A model generated the notes under the pieces. The model made no database searches and was not told the DNA's origin. It was given only the letters and a program-made list of their open reading frames with translations. DNA of 64,000 nucleotides from Jackrogersella multiformis (Eukaryota > Ascomycota > Sordariomycetes > Xylariales > Hypoxylaceae), in contig CADCXD010000004.1 in the NCBI GenBank assembly GCA_902806575.1, positions 3,906,001 through 3,970,000 on the forward strand. The letters are read 5' to 3'. Below, piece after piece: positions 47,322-57,676 of the stretch (the stretch's first letter is position 1; each line of letters starts with the position of its first letter). Made by a program: the position numbers and the translations under genes.

Positions 47322-50300
47322 TTAGTAGTTAGAACGACGTAGAGCATCCTTCACGTGAGTCGACAGGCTAGTCATCGTGGAGATACGTCCTAGTAGGGGG
47401 TCGGAGGGCGATTGGTTACTGATTTGGATGTACAGCTTCTCGAGGCGGTCGAGATACGTATCCATGAGGCTCGGGACCACGTCGCGAATCTGAGCGTCCT
47501 GCATAGAATCCTGTTTAGAGTTTGGGTTATTTGTTGGCCGAGACTGTATACTGACAATGCGTGACAATGATCCACGTAGAACATCAAGAACCATCTCCAC
47601 CCAATTAATCTTCTCGCGCAGAAGAGGACCGTCGAGCTCTTCAATGAGAACAGATCCCACCGAGAGTGAAACCAGAGCTGGTATATCATGGAGGAACTGG
47701 GGGTTCAATCGGGCAAGGTATTCGTCGAAAACCTCGTTTTGGTGACCTTGCTGGATCCATCGGACCAAGCCGGTCTCATATTCACCTCTCTCCATGAAGG
47801 ATGCGATGCTCGCGATCATGTGCTGAACTCGCGGGTCTCTAACCTGCTGGTCTCTGGCCTGTTGGTCTCGGACAATCTGCTGTTCTCTAACATTTGAGTT
47901 GTTCGTCTGAAATGGGACCAACTGATGGCCAGAATGGGTAGAGCTTGCTGTTGGACTTCCATACAGAAACGACTGTGATTGGAGAGACTGGGGGTGGTGG
48001 TGAGACTGCGCTGGCTGGGTTTGTATAGTGGAGGGATAGCTACGGGAGGATTGCTGCTGCTGTAGCTTCAGGATTCCGTCCTGGAACTGCGTCTGTGTGG
48101 TCGCCATGGCAGTGACTGTGTCAGTAAGACTGGTAACTAGGGCTGTGAGCTGATCAATCTTAGTGCTATCAGCGATACGCTGCCGTTCTAGTTCTGCAAT
48201 CTGCTCGCCTGTACGATCTTGTACTTCTCGCACAATTGAACGAGAAACCGTCACGGCCGTATCGTTGACCAATGGGGTAATGGTGGCCACAAACGATTGT
48301 CGGATGCTCTTGTCTATGTCAAGCGCCACGCTGCTCGCGACCCTATCGGAGATGGCCTTGGATAGCTCGGGCTTCTGAAGAGCTTGGTTCACAGCATTTG
48401 GCACAAGCTTTTGCATCTGGTTCTGAATCGAATGCGAAACACGACCGACCATCTTACCATCGATCTGTTCCGAAATAGTCTTCGTGATCAGAGCACTTAG
48501 AACGGGAACCACGCTGCTCTCAAATTGATCGTTGATGGTTTTGGTGAGCACAGCCTGGACATTCGCGTTCAGGACATTGGACACCTTCTCGAGCAAGATA
48601 TGCTGGTTCTTGACAAACGCCTCATCACGAGCACGGAATTCGACGTCGACATTATCTCGATGATCCTTAAATTCATTGGTGATAACTCCAGTTAGTTTAT
48701 CGCCAACAGCAGAGACGATCTGTTTGACGGTCGATTGGATTGATTCCTGGGACATTACTGACGACTTCGTTTCGACGTGCTTCGTAGGGACCGGCGGTGA
48801 CTGAGAAGTACCGTTGGATTGCGCATTGTCCGTGGTGAGTTTCTCTGCGGCGACGGCGGCGGCGGCAGCAGCCTTCTCGCGCTTCTTTCTTGCCTTCTTC
48901 TCCGCCTTGTCTAATTGGTTGACGGGAGTAATAGGAGCGACAGCGTCCTTGCGTTCATGTTGGCCTACAGGTGGCGGGTTTTCACCACTCTTTTGGAGTG
49001 CTTCTGGATTCGAGGAGACAGATGAGACTTGAGGGGGAGGCGTCTCTTTGACGGATCGAATCCGAAGCGGGAGCGAAGCGTGTTCATCCACGGACTGTGG
49101 TTCAATGACCAGAGGACTAGGCAACTCTTTCAGCTTCGCAATCTTGACCAAGCCCACATCAGATGCATCAACACCATCGACAACCTTATTATCCTTAGAC
49201 CAACCAAGCTCACTCTGCTTTACGACAATTCCGGTAACGCCCTTGGAATGCATCGCATATAGTTCAAAAAGACTCTGCTCATCGTTATCAGGAGTGGTAG
49301 CGGGATTCACTAATATATCCAAGCTCCGGAGCATACCCTTGTTGGAAAATGAATACTCGCGCACACCACTAATGACGGCAGTCGAGTCTGGTTCCGGAAT
49401 TGACGAGTCCTTAGCTACCAATTTCTGGACGTAGTCGACTTGAGATAGGCCCTTGATTGTGTATTTGGGCGCGGAGAGATGAAGAAGGTAGATTGAATTC
49501 CGCATGGGGTGGCCGACTACAATCATACCAGAAGGTGGATGGTACATAACGCTACACACCGGATCCGACTCCTTCATATGCGGCAGATTGAATTCCTGCA
49601 CAGGTTTGCCGAGAGCAAGATCCCACAGCTGGAGGGTATGGTTCTGCTTCATGCCTACTATCATGTAGCGTAGAGCCCATCCCTTCTGGTAAGGCCGTTG
49701 CTTATCCAGCAATAACACAGAGGTCGGCCACGCCTTCTCCCCCTCCGGTGTCGTGTTCAGGGTCATGAGTGGTTCCTTAACCTCGAGTGAAGTGTGAGCA
49801 GGCATAGGAGACCAGGGATCGGAATTCTCGTCAGCCGCTACCAAATCACGCACATCCCAGAACTTCACACGGCCGGACTTGTCGAGAGATACAATGGTAG
49901 TGTCATCCTGGCTGAAGGTGAAATCTTTCCCGGCCTTGCCCGTGCTGATCCTCAAAGAGCATTCCTTATAGAGCCTCTGGGTGTCTACAACGCGGTCGTG
50001 ACCAGGTTTGAAAATACCGTTCTGCGTGATGAAAGATGGCCAGATGATGTTGATCGTCTTTCCGCGGCCGACGGCGAAGAACTCTGGATGGGTTGAGGAG
50101 GTCCTAGCTCGAGTCTTCAAAACGCCTCCGTTATCACCGCCACCTTCATGCGAGATAACAAGCGGGGGAAGGATAAATCCGTACTGCTCTGGGTGAGCAT
50201 CTTCCAAATGATCCTTCTCGCCATTCTTGATCTGGACATAGTACACAGTCCCACTGATGCCAGTACCAATGATAGATTCCTTTGGCGTGATATTGAGATC

Positions 50301-52205
50301 AGAGGGAGTCGACGACATAGCAACATTAAAGATGCGGTCCTTCGTGTCAGTAAACAGCTTGGCGTCCTTACCGTCATCCTGTCGTATCACACGAAGTCCA
50401 CCAGCTTTAGACATGCCATAAACCATGTAAGATTCAGTGGCAGTGACAAGATTTCGATCGATTTGATCAAACTCCTTCTTGAGTCGAGCGATATCAAGGA
50501 TTACTTCATCGCGAAACTGAGGACGAGGCAATTCGGACTCTTGCATCGTGATCGAGATCCAAGGCTTCATGGGGAAATTATACACCCTCACCGGATTCGG
50601 CACCTCTTCAATCACGACGATCTCGTCAGCTTCGGCACTCTCCCAACTGTCCGCAACTGGGCCGTGAGCTGCATCGTCAACAATATTGCGAATCGCTTGC
50701 GCAACCTCAGGCGAGTAGGTATCCTCGAGGACATGGGCATTCTCTTCCTTCTCTAGTTCCTCCTGGATGTCTTGCGCCGCAGCCTCGGCCGAATCCTGGA
50801 ATTCAGCGTCAGTCCTGGCTCTCATCATATGTTGAAGTTTGGCTCCAATCTTAGCTTGTACCTTTTCGTTTTCCGCCCTCTCAAGCGCTTCCTGGTCCGC
50901 TTTCCCGGCTAGAACATTGATCGCGTCCGCCACAGTCTCTGTCCCCTTTTCCTCTTTAGGTGCAAAGTCCGAGTGGGCCGGAGGTACATTTTCTTGCGAT
51001 GCGATAGAGTGAGGAGAAGCATCTAGCTTTCTTCTGAAATGCTCGGGGGTCGTGATTGGACTTCGTTGACTACTCAACCGCTTATGATCCTGACCAAGAG
51101 AAGAAGCAACACTAGGAGCCTTTTTGGCGACCTTGAAAGTGGTCGTAGCAGGGAGCTCGGTCGGCATCTCGCCAATCTGAGCTGAGGCGCCTGGTGTCGA
51201 AGATTGAGACGCAACGTTCTGGGGAGAAGCTGTCCCAAACCCCCCAAGCGGGTTGGCATAGTCAAATTTAGAGGACTGGCGACTACCATCTCGCTGGGAA
51301 TGCTGGGAAGTCGGCGAATTGTACTCAAATTTTGTGGGGGGGGAGTCATGATGCTCCTTCGACCCGAATCTGAACGGCATAGGAGTTGTATCATGCGAAG
51401 CACTGTCGGGCACGACCTGCTTCAGTGGGGTATATTCCTTATAGTGATCTGCCAAAGAACCATTGGCTGACTGAGGAGTCAAGGTCGGGGGATGAGATGA
51501 CTCGTTCGTAGAAGTACGGTCATTCTGCGCAGGCTTCGGTCGGTGGAGTAGGTTGAGCAGATACGCTTGAGTATCCGTGGGAGGCGGACCCGTATTCCAA
51601 GTCGGCTGAGCGGGCATCTGATGCTCAGCTCGCGAAGACTCATTCTGCAGATTTCCCTTCATAAGGGTAGCTAGAAGGCCCTGGGGGTCGGCCGGCATAG
51701 GCACGGGAGCGTGGATTGGAGGCTGGGTATTCGATTCAGACAAGCCCGGTAGTCCGTCGAAGGTAGACCCATGCATGTGCCCACCAGGCGGCGAGGTGTG
51801 TGATGGGACCTGTGAATTGTGCCCACTATTCTGACCACTAAACTTGAGTAGGTTCAACAGGTTCGCACTTTGGTCGACCTTGCTCGCAGTATTGGGAGGC
51901 ATGCTACCAATCGGGCCCAGTCCCATCGGACCAGTTGGGTGATGAGAATGGGTGAAGTTGTTACTAGGCGGTGTCGGAGCAGCAGGTAAGAAGTCATCCA
52001 AACCGCCAAGAGGGGATTCGGCGGCAGAAAGGCCATAGTAGTCTTGGGGGTTCATTCCCTGGTTGTAGGAGTTAAATCGAGATACGATGTCCTGAGGGGG
52101 GATAGAATCATCGTTGTTTTCGCCGTTGCGTTGAGCTTGCAGGCGAGCAAGCATCGCGTGCAAGCCGTTTGGGTCGCTGCCACCCGGCGGGTTATAACCC
52201 GCCAT
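47322..52205 (-). CDS. Edc4/Pdc1-like mRNA-decapping scaffold protein
   Basis: An intronless 1627-residue frame. The N-terminal 500 residues are disordered and Pro/Ser/Gln/Asn-rich with repeated short leucine motifs (LLNLLKFSG, LLNLLHRP, LLATLMKGNL), like the short linear motifs that bind decapping factors. A WD40-like region follows at about 550-1000 (KVKFWDVRDL-type repeat, LQLWDLALGKPVQEFNL, VMYHPPSGMIVVGH). An Ala/Lys-rich coiled-coil linker (KAEKKARKKREKAAAAAAV) and a long helical C-terminal part (ITKTISEQIDGKMV, SIVREVQDRTGEQIAELE, ending STHVKDALRRSNY) complete it. This is the domain order of metazoan Edc4/Ge-1 and fission yeast Pdc1, P-body scaffolds joining Dcp2 to other decay factors. 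Family from architecture; the exact partner set is inferred. Confidence 0.78.
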   Translation of the reverse strand: MAGYNPPGGSDPNGLHAMLARLQAQRNGENNDDSIPPQDIVSRFNSYNQGMNPQDYYGLSAAESPLGGLDDFLPAAPTPPSNNFTHSHHPTGPMGLGPIGSMPPNTASKVDQSANLLNLLKFSGQNSGHNSQVPSHTSPPGGHMHGSTFDGLPGLSESNTQPPIHAPVPMPADPQGLLATLMKGNLQNESSRAEHQMPAQPTWNTGPPPTDTQAYLLNLLHRPKPAQNDRTSTNESSHPPTLTPQSANGSLADHYKEYTPLKQVVPDSASHDTTPMPFRFGSKEHHDSPPTKFEYNSPTSQHSQRDGSRQSSKFDYANPLGGFGTASPQNVASQSSTPGASAQIGEMPTELPATTTFKVAKKAPSVASSLGQDHKRLSSQRSPITTPEHFRRKLDASPHSIASQENVPPAHSDFAPKEEKGTETVADAINVLAGKADQEALERAENEKVQAKIGAKLQHMMRARTDAEFQDSAEAAAQDIQEELEKEENAHVLEDTYSPEVAQAIRNIVDDAAHGPVADSWESAEADEIVVIEEVPNPVRVYNFPMKPWISITMQESELPRPQFRDEVILDIARLKKEFDQIDRNLVTATESYMVYGMSKAGGLRVIRQDDGKDAKLFTDTKDRIFNVAMSSTPSDLNITPKESIIGTGISGTVYYVQIKNGEKDHLEDAHPEQYGFILPPLVISHEGGGDNGGVLKTRARTSSTHPEFFAVGRGKTINIIWPSFITQNGIFKPGHDRVVDTQRLYKECSLRISTGKAGKDFTFSQDDTTIVSLDKSGRVKFWDVRDLVAADENSDPWSPMPAHTSLEVKEPLMTLNTTPEGEKAWPTSVLLLDKQRPYQKGWALRYMIVGMKQNHTLQLWDLALGKPVQEFNLPHMKESDPVCSVMYHPPSGMIVVGHPMRNSIYLLHLSAPKYTIKGLSQVDYVQKLVAKDSSIPEPDSTAVISGVREYSFSNKGMLRSLDILVNPATTPDNDEQSLFELYAMHSKGVTGIVVKQSELGWSKDNKVVDGVDASDVGLVKIAKLKELPSPLVIEPQSVDEHASLPLRIRSVKETPPPQVSSVSSNPEALQKSGENPPPVGQHERKDAVAPITPVNQLDKAEKKARKKREKAAAAAAVAAEKLTTDNAQSNGTSQSPPVPTKHVETKSSVMSQESIQSTVKQIVSAVGDKLTGVITNEFKDHRDNVDVEFRARDEAFVKNQHILLEKVSNVLNANVQAVLTKTINDQFESSVVPVLSALITKTISEQIDGKMVGRVSHSIQNQMQKLVPNAVNQALQKPELSKAISDRVASSVALDIDKSIRQSFVATITPLVNDTAVTVSRSIVREVQDRTGEQIAELERQRIADSTKIDQLTALVTSLTDTVTAMATTQTQFQDGILKLQQQQSSRSYPSTIQTQPAQSHHHPQSLQSQSFLYGSPTASSTHSGHQLVPFQTNNSNVREQQIVRDQQARDQQVRDPRVQHMIASIASFMERGEYETGLVRWIQQGHQNEVFDEYLARLNPQFLHDIPALVSLSVGSVLIEELDGPLLREKINWVEMVLDVLRGSLSRIVSIQSRPTNNPNSKQDSMQDAQIRDVVPSLMDTYLDRLEKLYIQISNQSPSDPLLGRISTMTSLSTHVKDALRRSNY

Positions 52206-53968
52206 GATGCGATAGAGTTGGGAAGATGTAGATATTAAGCGATCTGTGTTTTTTTTTGTGGTAACAATAGATTACTACTGCTTCACTGCCTGATTATCTG
52301 GGTAGACAAGATGCCTCTCGATAAGATGCCTCTCAATAAAGGCGACTTATGGGTCCCAAATGATCCCCAAATATTAGCGTAGGCTGTTTGGTTGGCGATG
52401 ACAGGTACAGGTAGAGGTACAGGTACAGGTACAGTGAGGGTAAGGGTAAGGTGGATAATGAAGAATGAAGAGAAGGTATTTTAGTTGGTTGCTTCGTCGC
52501 GAAGGAAGAAGAAAAAGGTGAATCTAAGCTCTTCCAATCCGAGACGTGTAGGCATTAAAAAATCTTGCCAACCTCGCCCAAAAAATTTTATTGGGATAAT
52601 TTGACAAGCTACTAAGCTGAAGCTCCTATCGGCAATCTGACGACAGGGGCGATGACAAGGCAGGAAGTCCGGGTTACAATTGGTCAAGTACAATTTGACC
52701 CAGCTATTGCGTAGTAGGTAGGTGTGTAGGTATTGTAGATGTAAGTAAGTAGTAAGAAAGAAAGGCACTTCGGCATCGAGATTTTTGTGGGTGTGAAGAA
52801 GAAGAAAGTTTGGGAATTGAATTGCTGTCAAACGGAAGGAAGTTAAACGATATCCCATAGGTACCTAGGTCTTGGTAGTGATGGATGAACGCACGTTGGG
52901 CGGCGATGCAGCTGCACCTGCTACCTACTACACTAGGTACTGCTGATATGTACCTAGGTACCGATGTACTTAGCAGAAGAGGCCTTAGCGCTGGCTCCTA
53001 CCTAGTGTAGGTAGGTACCTACCTGCATAAGTCCGGTACATGAGTACATGAGTACCCACCTAACGTACCTAGGTACCTACCTAGGTATATCTTGAAGCAC
53101 GAAGTATTCTACATACAAAAACCAATGTCAGGTACCTACCTCAACACAAAAACTTCGAAGAGCACCTACCTGTTCATCCTTACCTAGTGTAGGTACCTAC
53201 CTGTAGGTATTCATTGAAGATGACTAAAGGTGAGTCGATGATATTGCAGCAGTCATTTTCGTGTACCTCGGACCTTAACCTCTTTGTACATGTACCTAGG
53301 TACTGACTACCTAGGTACATAAATATGGGGATAAGGTTTCAGATCATTATGTAATCGACCCTAAATAATAAAACATTTACCCGGTACATATGTAGGTAGG
53401 TAATCCGTACCGGTACCTAGGTACCTAAGCAGCTAAGTCAGCAAATTCAATCTTCAATCAGCCCGGCAACTGGGGACTGGCGCATCCATCATCCATCACG
53501 ATAACATAATCAACATATCCACATACATAATCATCTTCAACTTTCAAGACACACATATCAAGAACATACATAGTTAGATTAGGTGCCTAATGATTTTGGC
53601 TTCACACTCTCGTTTTTGAAAGTCTTTTAGAAGCGATACTCTTTGATTATATAATTCGCCATTCACCATTCATCATTCACAATCCCTCGTTCACAATCCC
53701 TCGTTCACCGTTTGCCGTCGGTCTAAGTCAAAAGTCAAACCTCAAAGACAATCCCGCCACCATTCCCACCATTGTTTGCTAGCGCCGACAAAAAGCCGCC
53801 TCAGTCCAACCGTCTCACCTAAATCATCGACAAGCAAAACCCCTTCAAAAAGGTTTCTCACCGAGCGTCATGTTCTGTCTCCGAAGGTAGTGGTTTCTGC
53901 AATGAATGAATGAATGAATGAATAAATAAATATAGCTCCCTATATACAACTTGGTATATTATGCTAAC
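52206..53968. other. Intergenic region, dense in CCTAGG palindromes and microsatellites
   Basis: Divergent promoter region. Contains a (GGTACA)n tract at about 52404-52433, and the densest set of CCTAGG palindromes in the window (52859-53420, about ten copies). At about 53905-53932 there is an (AATG)n tract. Positions 53480-53890 are CA/CT-rich and resemble a long 5' leader of the downstream frame. No gene in between. Confidence 0.6.
52859..53420. repeat. Cluster of CCTAGG-centred palindromes
   Basis: Many overlapping copies of GTACCTAGGTAC and ACCTACCTAGGTAGGTA-like palindromes, for example around 52859-52869, 52952-52962, 53009-53022, 53066-53087, 53296-53302, 53310-53318 and 53414-53427. 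They can form short hairpins and resemble those elsewhere in the window, but no coding content or target duplication is evident. Confidence 0.75.
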
Positions 53969-54418
53969 ATGGGTTTTCGATGGTATAGTTGGCTTCCCCT
54001 TCTCTTCATTCCGACGAATGCCTCTCCTGCGTTCATCTTCCTCTTCTTCGTCTGCACCTACTTCCTAAACCGGCCCTGCGTCTACTGCTCCGTCCTCCTC
54101 CTCATACTCTTCGTCACCTCGTGCTACTGGTCAGACCGATGCTTCTTCGACTTCAGCAGTAACTGGTTCGCCCCGCGATCTCCTATATCGTCATGTCCCA
54201 CCAACATAACAACACTGCCGGTCCCCGTCGCAGACAGCTTCAACGCCACCGCTGTTGAGATGCTAAACACCACAGCAAGCGCCTTGGCCAGTGCTGCCGC
54301 CGAGGAATTGGCCAAGAGAAGAGAGGAGTGGACCGGGCTCGGCGTCGAGTGGCTACGAAGCCTGCTGGGTCGCAGAGAGTGGAGGATCGAGTGTATGGAT
54401 CTATATATACGGTTGTGA
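53969..54418 (+). CDS. Possible small membrane protein
   Basis: A 149-residue frame from the ATG at 53969 (a longer frame starts at TTG). The first 75 residues are hydrophobic with two or three likely membrane helices (FRWYSWLPLLFIP, AFIFLFFVCTYFL, YCSVLLLILFVTSCYW), several cysteines and aromatic residues. Then comes a polar region with possible N-glycosylation sites (NIT, NAT, NTT) and a helical tail (SALASAAAEELAKRREEW). A long CA/CT-rich leader before it supports transcription. I recognise no family, and no intron is needed. It could be a lineage-specific gene or a chance frame. Confidence 0.42.
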   Translation: MGFRWYSWLPLLFIPTNASPAFIFLFFVCTYFLNRPCVYCSVLLLILFVTSCYWSDRCFFDFSSNWFAPRSPISSCPTNITTLPVPVADSFNATAVEMLNTTASALASAAAEELAKRREEWTGLGVEWLRSLLGRREWRIECMDLYIRL

Positions 54419-55223
54419 TCGCCATACGTTATCGGTACGGGATCGCGGTATAGCCTCGCATCTTGGGCTTCGAGGCTGTATAAAGGATACGAGTCGAGAT
54501 ATCATAATACAAATTACACAAATGCATGGCACTGGCGTTGGTTGGAACTGGCGGGTTTGCCTTGCCTCCTGAACAGATACACACCACACATACACATTAT
54601 ATAGCTATTTTATGGCTAACCTTCTTCCTCACCAATAGGGGTAGATAGTTAGTTACCTTCCCTCCCCTAGAATCCTATGATTTGGCATTTATGGGCAGGA
54701 TAGGACTCAAACAAATACCCCAAATATATCTATGAATAAAAATGATAAATTGGAAAGTAGCCTTCTCAACAAAGAAGTACCATACTCACCTGTGACTCGA
54801 ATCCGATTGTCTTAATACGACCAAGTCCTAAGCTATCGTTATTAATCGAATGAGACATCCTATCAGATTACCTATCACAAAGTTCAATCTATTAATTGGG
54901 TTACCAAGCCACCCCTTTTCTCGAGCAATTCTAAGATATTTAGAGGCATCATGTGAATATAATCACCGCATGCCTACCGTGTGAAGCATATACGGTGTAT
55001 ATGTATCTCCTTTTAAATGGGAGAGGGGCTGTCAGGGACTGTTTAATATCACAGGTATAGGTACCTATATATATCCCTCGATGGTCACCTAGCAAGTTGG
55101 AAAATAGGGTTAACATAGAGCAAATTCGGCTTACATTAATATGTATAACAGTCATCATTCATTGCTATTATATACATAACCATCTCACCTCACCTTACCT
55201 CCTTACCCCTTACCCCTTACCCC
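54419..55223. other. Intergenic region
   Basis: No gene supported. Just before the GH5 stop codon, about 55199-55224, is a CTTACCCC microsatellite. Confidence 0.5.
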
Positions 55224-56764
55224 CTAACTCTTAGTCAAATTCATATTGCCAACCCAGGGCTTCCAATACCCCTCGATACTCTGGGGGTCGTTCCAGCCGG
55301 TCCAGTCGGCATTCGTCAGGCCCCAGGTGTCCCGAAGCCCCTGGACGCCGGACCGGATCCTGTAGCTGCCGGCGAGGCTCCACATCATCCAGCTGACGCC
55401 GTGCTTCTCGGTGTAGCCGCGGAGGCAGTTCTGCACCGTGCTGTTGTACAGCGACTCGTCCTGCGCGTTGCCGAACTCGGACAGGATCACCGGTGTCAGC
55501 CGCTGCGCCGCCGGGCAGTCCCGCGTGACGCCGCAGCCCGCCGCCGGCGCCTCGATGCCCAGCGCATTGAACCCGTTGCGGTACAGCCCCGCCTCCATGA
55601 TCTCGCACGACCCCGTGTCCAGGTCCTCGCTCATCGGGTACAGGTGCAGCTCCCACACGATCTTGTCCGCCCACGGGTGGCTGCCGAGGTCGAAGTAGAC
55701 GGGGTCGCGGCGGAGCGCGTCGCGGACGGCCGTGCACTTGTAGCACGGCGCCGTCAGGATGTTCTTCTTGGTCGTGAGCGCCGACAGGTCCTCGTCGAAC
55801 TGCATGCCCGACCACGTGATGAGCAGGTCCGGGTTGGCGTTGTGGATGGCGTCCGCGCCCGCGCTCATGTTTCCGACGAGCGTCTCCCAGTTGTAGTAGA
55901 GGTCGGTGCGGTTGCGGGAGTCGCGCAGCTCGTTCCGGAGGGACATCGAGACTACGTTCGGATGGTCCTTGGCCCAGGTCGCGACGTGCGAGAGCCCGCG
56001 TTTCCAGTGGGAGGTGTTGAAATATATGTCATCAAACCAAGAATTTCCGTCCCCCTTACTACAGCACCATTCCGCCTTGCTGACGTGCACATCGGGGTGG
56101 ATATATATTCCCTTAGTCTCAGCAATACTCGCGATGTCCGACCAGATCTCAAAGCGAGTCGTCTCGCGAGTCCAGCTAGGATTCTTGGCGATGATCTCGT
56201 TGGTGACTTTTGTGCCGTTCTCGTAGCCAAGTGCCATGATCATAGCTACTTCAAGGGGTACGTCTTCGCCTCCACGGTCATATATTTCATCGACCATTTG
56301 AATCGCATAGCCCCTATTATGAAGGTCAGCAATGAACTAGCATCAGTTATTTGACCCTTCGAGTCTCTTACATGCGGATGAAATTAAACCCAATACCAGC
56401 GACATCGTCCAAGATAGCTTCAGCGGACTTCCACTCCAAGCCTTCGGGTATCATGGTCTCGCCTGTCTTAAAATTAGTCGCCCAACTCTGGTGAATATAT
56501 TCATGGACCCCTTTAGTACTACTCACCACTCATAGGCCAATTCACACCAGCCCAAGCAACCACCTCATCGCGGCTATTAACAATATCTCTACCCTTAGTT
56601 ATAAAGGGAGCGTACGGCCACCCCCCGGTAGAATTTCCTTGGCGACGACTTATGCCCTTCTTCCAATGCGGTTCAAGGTCCCTCGAGAGTGTAGGTGACG
56701 TTGGAAGCCATGATGCGCAGGCCAGAGAGGCGCAAAGCGACCACAGAGTCACCGGAACCTTCAT
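55224..56764 (-). CDS. Secreted glycoside hydrolase family 5 enzyme
   Basis: Three exons (56764-56527, 56462-56372, 56313-55224) splice to 472 residues. The signal peptide is MKVPVTLWSLCASLACA. GH5 (cellulase superfamily) features are AGVNWPMSGE, GIGFNFIRM-GYAIQM made by splicing, LRNEL carrying the acid/base Glu, WELHLYPM, and the nucleophile Glu in VILSEFG, then WMMWSLAGSYR. All catalytic residues are present. It would hydrolyse beta-1,4-linked glucans, mannans or related polysaccharides outside the cell; the subfamily is not assignable by eye. The 3' two thirds (55230-55990) are strikingly GC-rich in third codon positions, the 5' end is not. Introns of 64 and 58 bp are canonical GT-AG. Confidence 0.88.
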
Positions 56765-57676
56765 CTTGATGGTCTTGGGCTACGGCACACACGATTATAG
56801 GAGCAATTGCACAGACGCGGTAGGGTACCAGGGCAACATTAAGAAGCGAAGCTAGCTATTTTTATAATTTGACGAGCGGCTCCATCTACCCCAGGTTCTA
56901 TCCAGCCAAGGGCATCCTTTGTTCCCTAACCTCGGGAATGTATACATAGTTCTGGCCATCGGTAACGGGAAAGATACTTAATTAGGTGAACTAGGTCCTA
57001 AACTCACGAGATAGCGGTCAATGAGTGCTGATGTTCATCCCGATATAGCACTGCTGCAAGCGCTCCTTAGACATGGTGAGTTGAGGGATACGAGGGTATT
57101 GGGGAAAACATGGGGAAATACTCCACCAACCCAATGGAAGAGAACTAACCCCAATCTCCTGCGGATATACTACGTAGTAGCGGAGGTTGTGGATATGTCG
57201 CTCTCTGTTAGTCCGAAGGTCCTATGGCGCAGACTAGGCCCGGATAATTAACTTAGCAAAGAAGCTATCACGGCGCCAAACCTGAATTAGATCTCGAAAG
57301 TCGGTTTAGTACGACTACCCAGATGATTCTGCTAGAGGATTTGAAAGTCAAAAGGCTGCGCTTGCATCAACTACTAGCAAAGCAATCTATTTATGACGGT
57401 AAGGGGTTCTACACGTATGCTGTCTATGCTTAAGGCTTTGTAAGATGCAAATGGCATTGAGGTGGAGGTACCTATTATGTACAAGCCAGTACCTGAGAAG
57501 AGCTCATCCTAACTTTTCGCCTTGACCCTTGATACTCTCGACCAAAAATGGTTGGCATGCTCTAAGACCTAAAAACGCCTCGCCATAGAAAAATTCTATC
57601 TTGTGGCCACGATACTCATGAGGCCAATCGTGTGCGCGTCCGGTAGTATACATAATAAAGTCACGTTTCGACGGAC
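56765..57676. other. Intergenic region
   Basis: 5' flank of the GH5 gene and 3' flank of the PP2C gene. The frame at 57021-57251 has no similarity and is not supported. Confidence 0.5.

Noticed and set aside
54124..54315. Minus-strand frame opposite the small membrane protein
   Set aside because: Shadow of the plus-strand frame; no start context or leader.
55401..56354. 317-residue plus-strand frame
   Set aside because: Antisense shadow of the GH5 gene produced by its GC-rich codon use.
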